From: Neocallimastix lanati (nom. inval.)
Taxonomy: Eukaryota; Neocallimastigomycota; Neocallimastigomycetes; Neocallimastigales; Neocallimastigaceae
Length of the DNA stretch: 64,000 nt
Direction of reading: 5' to 3'
NCBI GenBank assembly: GCA_016946835.1
Contig: JACVTC010000151.1
Span: forward strand, 291,001 to 355,000
In this document: positions 63,414-64,000 of the stretch, piece after piece
Numbering within the stretch: the stretch's first letter is position 1
Layout: each line of letters begins with the position of its first letter
Notes under the pieces: generated by a model
The model's input: the letters and a program-made list of their open reading frames with translations, nothing else
Databases searched by the model: none
Told to the model about the DNA's origin: nothing
Translations under genes and position numbers: made by a program

Positions 63414-64000
63414 ATTATTATCTATTATTATCTATTATTAAAAAATAATATTTTATATAATCATAAATTTAAAAATTATATTTTAATATTGACATATATA
63501 ATTTTTATAAATAAAAATTTCATATGATTTTAAACATTTCAAACAAAAACATAGGTTTAATTTAAGTTATTAAATTTTTAATAATTAAATAATACATTTA
63601 AAAAAAATTCATATAATTCTCCTCTTGTTTTTATTAGGAAATTTCTATATAAATTTTTCTTTCAAAAAAACTTATGTTTATATTTTAAATATTAATTTAA
63701 AATTTATTTTTTATATATATTTCAATAAAAAAATAATAATATTGAAAAAATAAAAAATATTATTTTCTGAATTAATATATTACCTTTTATATAAATATTC
63801 TTCAAATTATTTTTATGTTTATAAGATTTATATATTTATAAATAATTTCAAATATAAATTCTTTAATTTAATTCTTTATATTAATTTAAATATAATATTG
63901 AATGAATTTTAAGAAATAATTTCTAATTATTTAAATTTTTTAAAAAAGTTTAATTTATTTTAACCTTCTTTTAATATAAATTATAAATTTTTATTTTAAT
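63414..64000. other. promoter-side flank of the ABC transporter
   Basis: AT-rich leader and upstream region. A TCTATTATTA duplication lies immediately before the ATG (about 63420-63438). No specific regulatory site can be supported, and no further gene starts before the window ends. Confidence 0.6.

Overview
The window is nuclear DNA from a eukaryote with an extremely AT-rich genome. Non-coding stretches are almost pure A/T, with (TTA)n microsatellites, TTTTA pentamer arrays and A or T runs over 40 bases. Coding DNA stands out by its G/C content and its A/T-ending codons. The genes carry short AT-only introns (about 65-160 bases, some longer) with GTAAGT/GTAAAT-like donors. Asn-, Lys- and Glu-rich disordered regions, a fungal-type sugar porter, a Pom33/TMEM33 protein and a Lam/Aster-type GRAM-VASt protein fit an anaerobic gut fungus (Neocallimastigomycota) best. 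That placement is inference from style and content; no marker gene proves it.

Layout. 0-1.1 kb: a small GC-rich tandem repeat abutting a 5'-truncated malate dehydrogenase pseudogene. 2.2-4.3 kb (-): C2H2 zinc-finger protein, 4 exons. 7.8-9.1 kb (+): single-exon basic/coiled-coil protein. 12.6-15.0 kb (-): sugar transporter, 7 exons. 16.0-16.9 kb: large (TAAAA)n array with an embedded 38-base motif. 17 kb: doubtful endonuclease-like relic. 18.6-19.1 kb: heptamer satellite. 21.2-24.2 kb (+): kinase-like protein lacking the catalytic Asp, 4 exons. 26.4-27.7 kb: collapsed Ty1/copia relic. 29.6-31.3 kb (+): TMEM33/Pom33 protein, 4 exons. 32.1-33.5 kb: LINE fragment beside a CUE-domain pseudogene. 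36.1-39.9 kb (+): GRAM-VASt membrane protein, 10 exons. 40.9-42.0 kb (-): polyprenol reductase-like steroid reductase, 2 exons. 42.2-42.35 kb: isolated GC-rich, hairpin-forming island. 44.9-49.1 kb (+): large ankyrin protein with a PP1-docking-like motif, 4 exons. 50.05-57.5 kb: nested pile of LINE retrotransposons, all on the minus strand, including one nearly intact copy. 58.8-63.4 kb (-): full-length ABCB-type multidrug exporter in one exon.

The genes do not form an operon-like unit. Several are endomembrane or lipid proteins (ER shaping, sterol transfer, polyprenol reduction, export), but nothing in the sequence shows that this clustering is functional. The most informative parts are the LINE nest, where target-site duplications and the proteins of split copies give the insertion order, and a 38-base motif that travels with TTTTA arrays at separate loci in a fixed relative orientation. 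Exon joins were derived by hand from reading frames, GT/AG sites and phases, and every join of the intact genes given here is phase-consistent.
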